Shown: piece by piece, positions 63,157 through 64,000 of the stretch | Layout of the letters: each line of letters begins with the position of its first letter | How positions within the stretch are numbered: the stretch's first letter is position 1 | Source: Acidobacteriota bacterium | GTDB lineage: Bacteria > Acidobacteriota > Terriglobia > Bryobacterales > Bryobacteraceae | Direction of reading: 5' to 3' | Assembly (NCBI GenBank): GCA_018268935.1 | Contig: JAFDVS010000031.1 | Span: forward strand, 1-64,000 | DNA: 64,000 nucleotides | Translations under genes and position numbers: made by a program | Notes under the pieces: generated by a model | What the model was told of the DNA's origin: nothing | Database searches by the model: none | What the model saw: only the letters and a program-made list of their open reading frames with translations

Positions 63157-64000
63157 TCACGGTCTCCCCTGCAGCACAAACGGAGCCCATAAAGCAGGGT
63201 GTTCGGAAACAATAGCCGGCCCAGCCGGCGTATTCACCTCGAATTTCCCGCTACGCAGCCGCGCCAGCAACGATAATTGCGCTTTGCGGAGCGCTGAGCT
63301 GGCGTCGCCCGATTGGAGGTACTCGCGGTGAAACGACTCGGCCAATACGCTGGAGGTCTGGTCCGCGGCATCCCAAATCGACGCAATCACGCGGCTTACT
63401 CCGGCCGAGAAAAACGCCCGGGTGAGCCCGAGCACCCCATCGGCAGACACCTCGCCCGTGGCGCTGCGGCAGGCGCTCAATACCACCAGCCGCGCGTGCA
63501 GCGGCTGCGAGTAGATCTCGCGGGCCGCCAGGCGGTCGCCTTCGCTCAGCGCCAGGTACGACTCGAACGGGCGCTGCTGATCCACCACCGCGTGCGTGGC
63601 AAAGTGCAGCACCCCGTTCGACGCCATGGCTTCGAGCACCGGATCGAGGCGAAGCTGCTTTGCGGCCAGCACCTTGGCCTTTCCCACCGGCAGCAGGGCG
63701 GCGACGCGGGTCAGTTCCTGTTGCGATCCGGGGAGCGGGGCCAGCGGCTTGGCGCCATCCGGAGCAGCCGGGTGCAGCGGGTTGCCCAGCAGCAGGTAGC
63801 CCTGCCCATTCTCCTTCGTCCCAGCCGTTTCGAGCGAGGCGATGGAAGGAGCGTAATGCGTCTCCCAGCGTTCAATGAGGTACTTGCCTTTTGTATCGAG
63901 TAACGCGGCGAATGGCAGTTGAAAGAGCAGCCCGTGCGGAATGACCGTGATGCGCGCCCCGGCTGTGGCGGGTAGTTGCGCTTCAACCGGCGCGATCAGC
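63157..64000 (-). CDS. CHAT-domain protein (C-terminal part, cut by window end)
   Basis: The frame stays open to the window edge, so only the last ~281 residues are present. CHAT caspase-like motifs are seen: ITVIPHGLLFQLPFAAL, LHFATHAVVD (catalytic His) and VVLSACRSATGE (catalytic Cys), followed by FFSAGVSRVIASIWDA. CHAT proteases often sit behind TPR repeats, which should lie outside the window. Whether it is a defence-related effector cannot be told here. Confidence 0.9.
   Translation of the reverse strand, partial: LIAPVEAQLPATAGARITVIPHGLLFQLPFAALLDTKGKYLIERWETHYAPSIASLETAGTKENGQGYLLLGNPLHPAAPDGAKPLAPLPGSQQELTRVAALLPVGKAKVLAAKQLRLDPVLEAMASNGVLHFATHAVVDQQRPFESYLALSEGDRLAAREIYSQPLHARLVVLSACRSATGEVSADGVLGLTRAFFSAGVSRVIASIWDAADQTSSVLAESFHREYLQSGDASSALRKAQLSLLARLRSGKFEVNTPAGPAIVSEHPALWAPFVLQGRP

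Noticed and set aside
1..64000. CRISPR array
   Set aside because: I found no regularly spaced repeat-spacer pattern and no cas genes.

Overview
The window is high-GC bacterial DNA, most likely from an acidobacterium of the Bryobacterales/Solibacter group. Evidence: two very large carboxypeptidase-regulatory-domain TonB receptors, a secreted protein ending in the Solibacter-type TIGR03437 C-terminal domain, a PEP-CTERM protein, a CHAT protein, and many Sec/Tat-exported sugar enzymes. This placement is an inference from gene families.

Positions 1-17218 are the right-hand part of an integrative element. At the left edge are conjugation genes: a truncated TraF-type signal peptidase, a TraB-like nitrilase-fold protein and a VirB1-like transglycosylase. 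Then comes a divergent nine-gene block (3429-15241). Its minus arm encodes a DGQHR-like protein, a radical SAM enzyme, an HSP90/GHKL ATPase, a DUF4935 PIN-like nuclease and a second HSP90/GHKL ATPase. Its plus arm encodes a ParB-like protein, a small PD-(D/E)xK nuclease candidate, an SNF2 ATPase and a second ParB-like protein. I recognise the families but not the system. The best reading is an undescribed DNA-modification/defence island. Next is a dead AbiE toxin-antitoxin pair; its antitoxin carries a 75-bp IS21-end-like insertion with a 6-bp target duplication, and its toxin has several frameshifts.

Positions 17174-20527 hold three copies of the 3' half of a tRNA-Pro(CGG) gene. They read as attachment-site remnants of successive integrations. 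Between them lie a DUF433/DUF5615 toxin-antitoxin pair, a HigB/HigA-like pair behind a leaderless promoter, and a frameshifted hypothetical gene. The intact tRNA and any integrase should lie left of the window.

From 20535 on the DNA looks like ordinary chromosome: an esterase, a GH51 arabinofuranosidase and a TauD dioxygenase, then an inositol-catabolism locus. In that locus a LacI regulator leads iolB-iolD-iolE-iolG, a 33-residue membrane peptide and a GRP-family transporter on the plus strand. A transaldolase and a TonB receptor run divergently. Two identical, oppositely oriented 19-bp operators sit immediately downstream of the -10 boxes of the two divergent promoters.

From 36202 to 52807 all genes run leftwards and nearly abut: an AlaX-like editing protein, dusB, rnhA, a sialidase-like protein, an RMND1/DUF155 protein, an amidohydrolase, a GH42-like protein, an M28 peptidase, a Tat-exported mannonate-dehydratase-like protein, a TonB receptor and a large secreted protein. 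The last part carries a PhyH dioxygenase, a TIGR03437 protein, a Tat-signal class-V aminotransferase, a PEP-CTERM protein, a 981-residue secreted protein, a small exported protein, a lipase and the C-terminal part of a CHAT protein cut by the window end.
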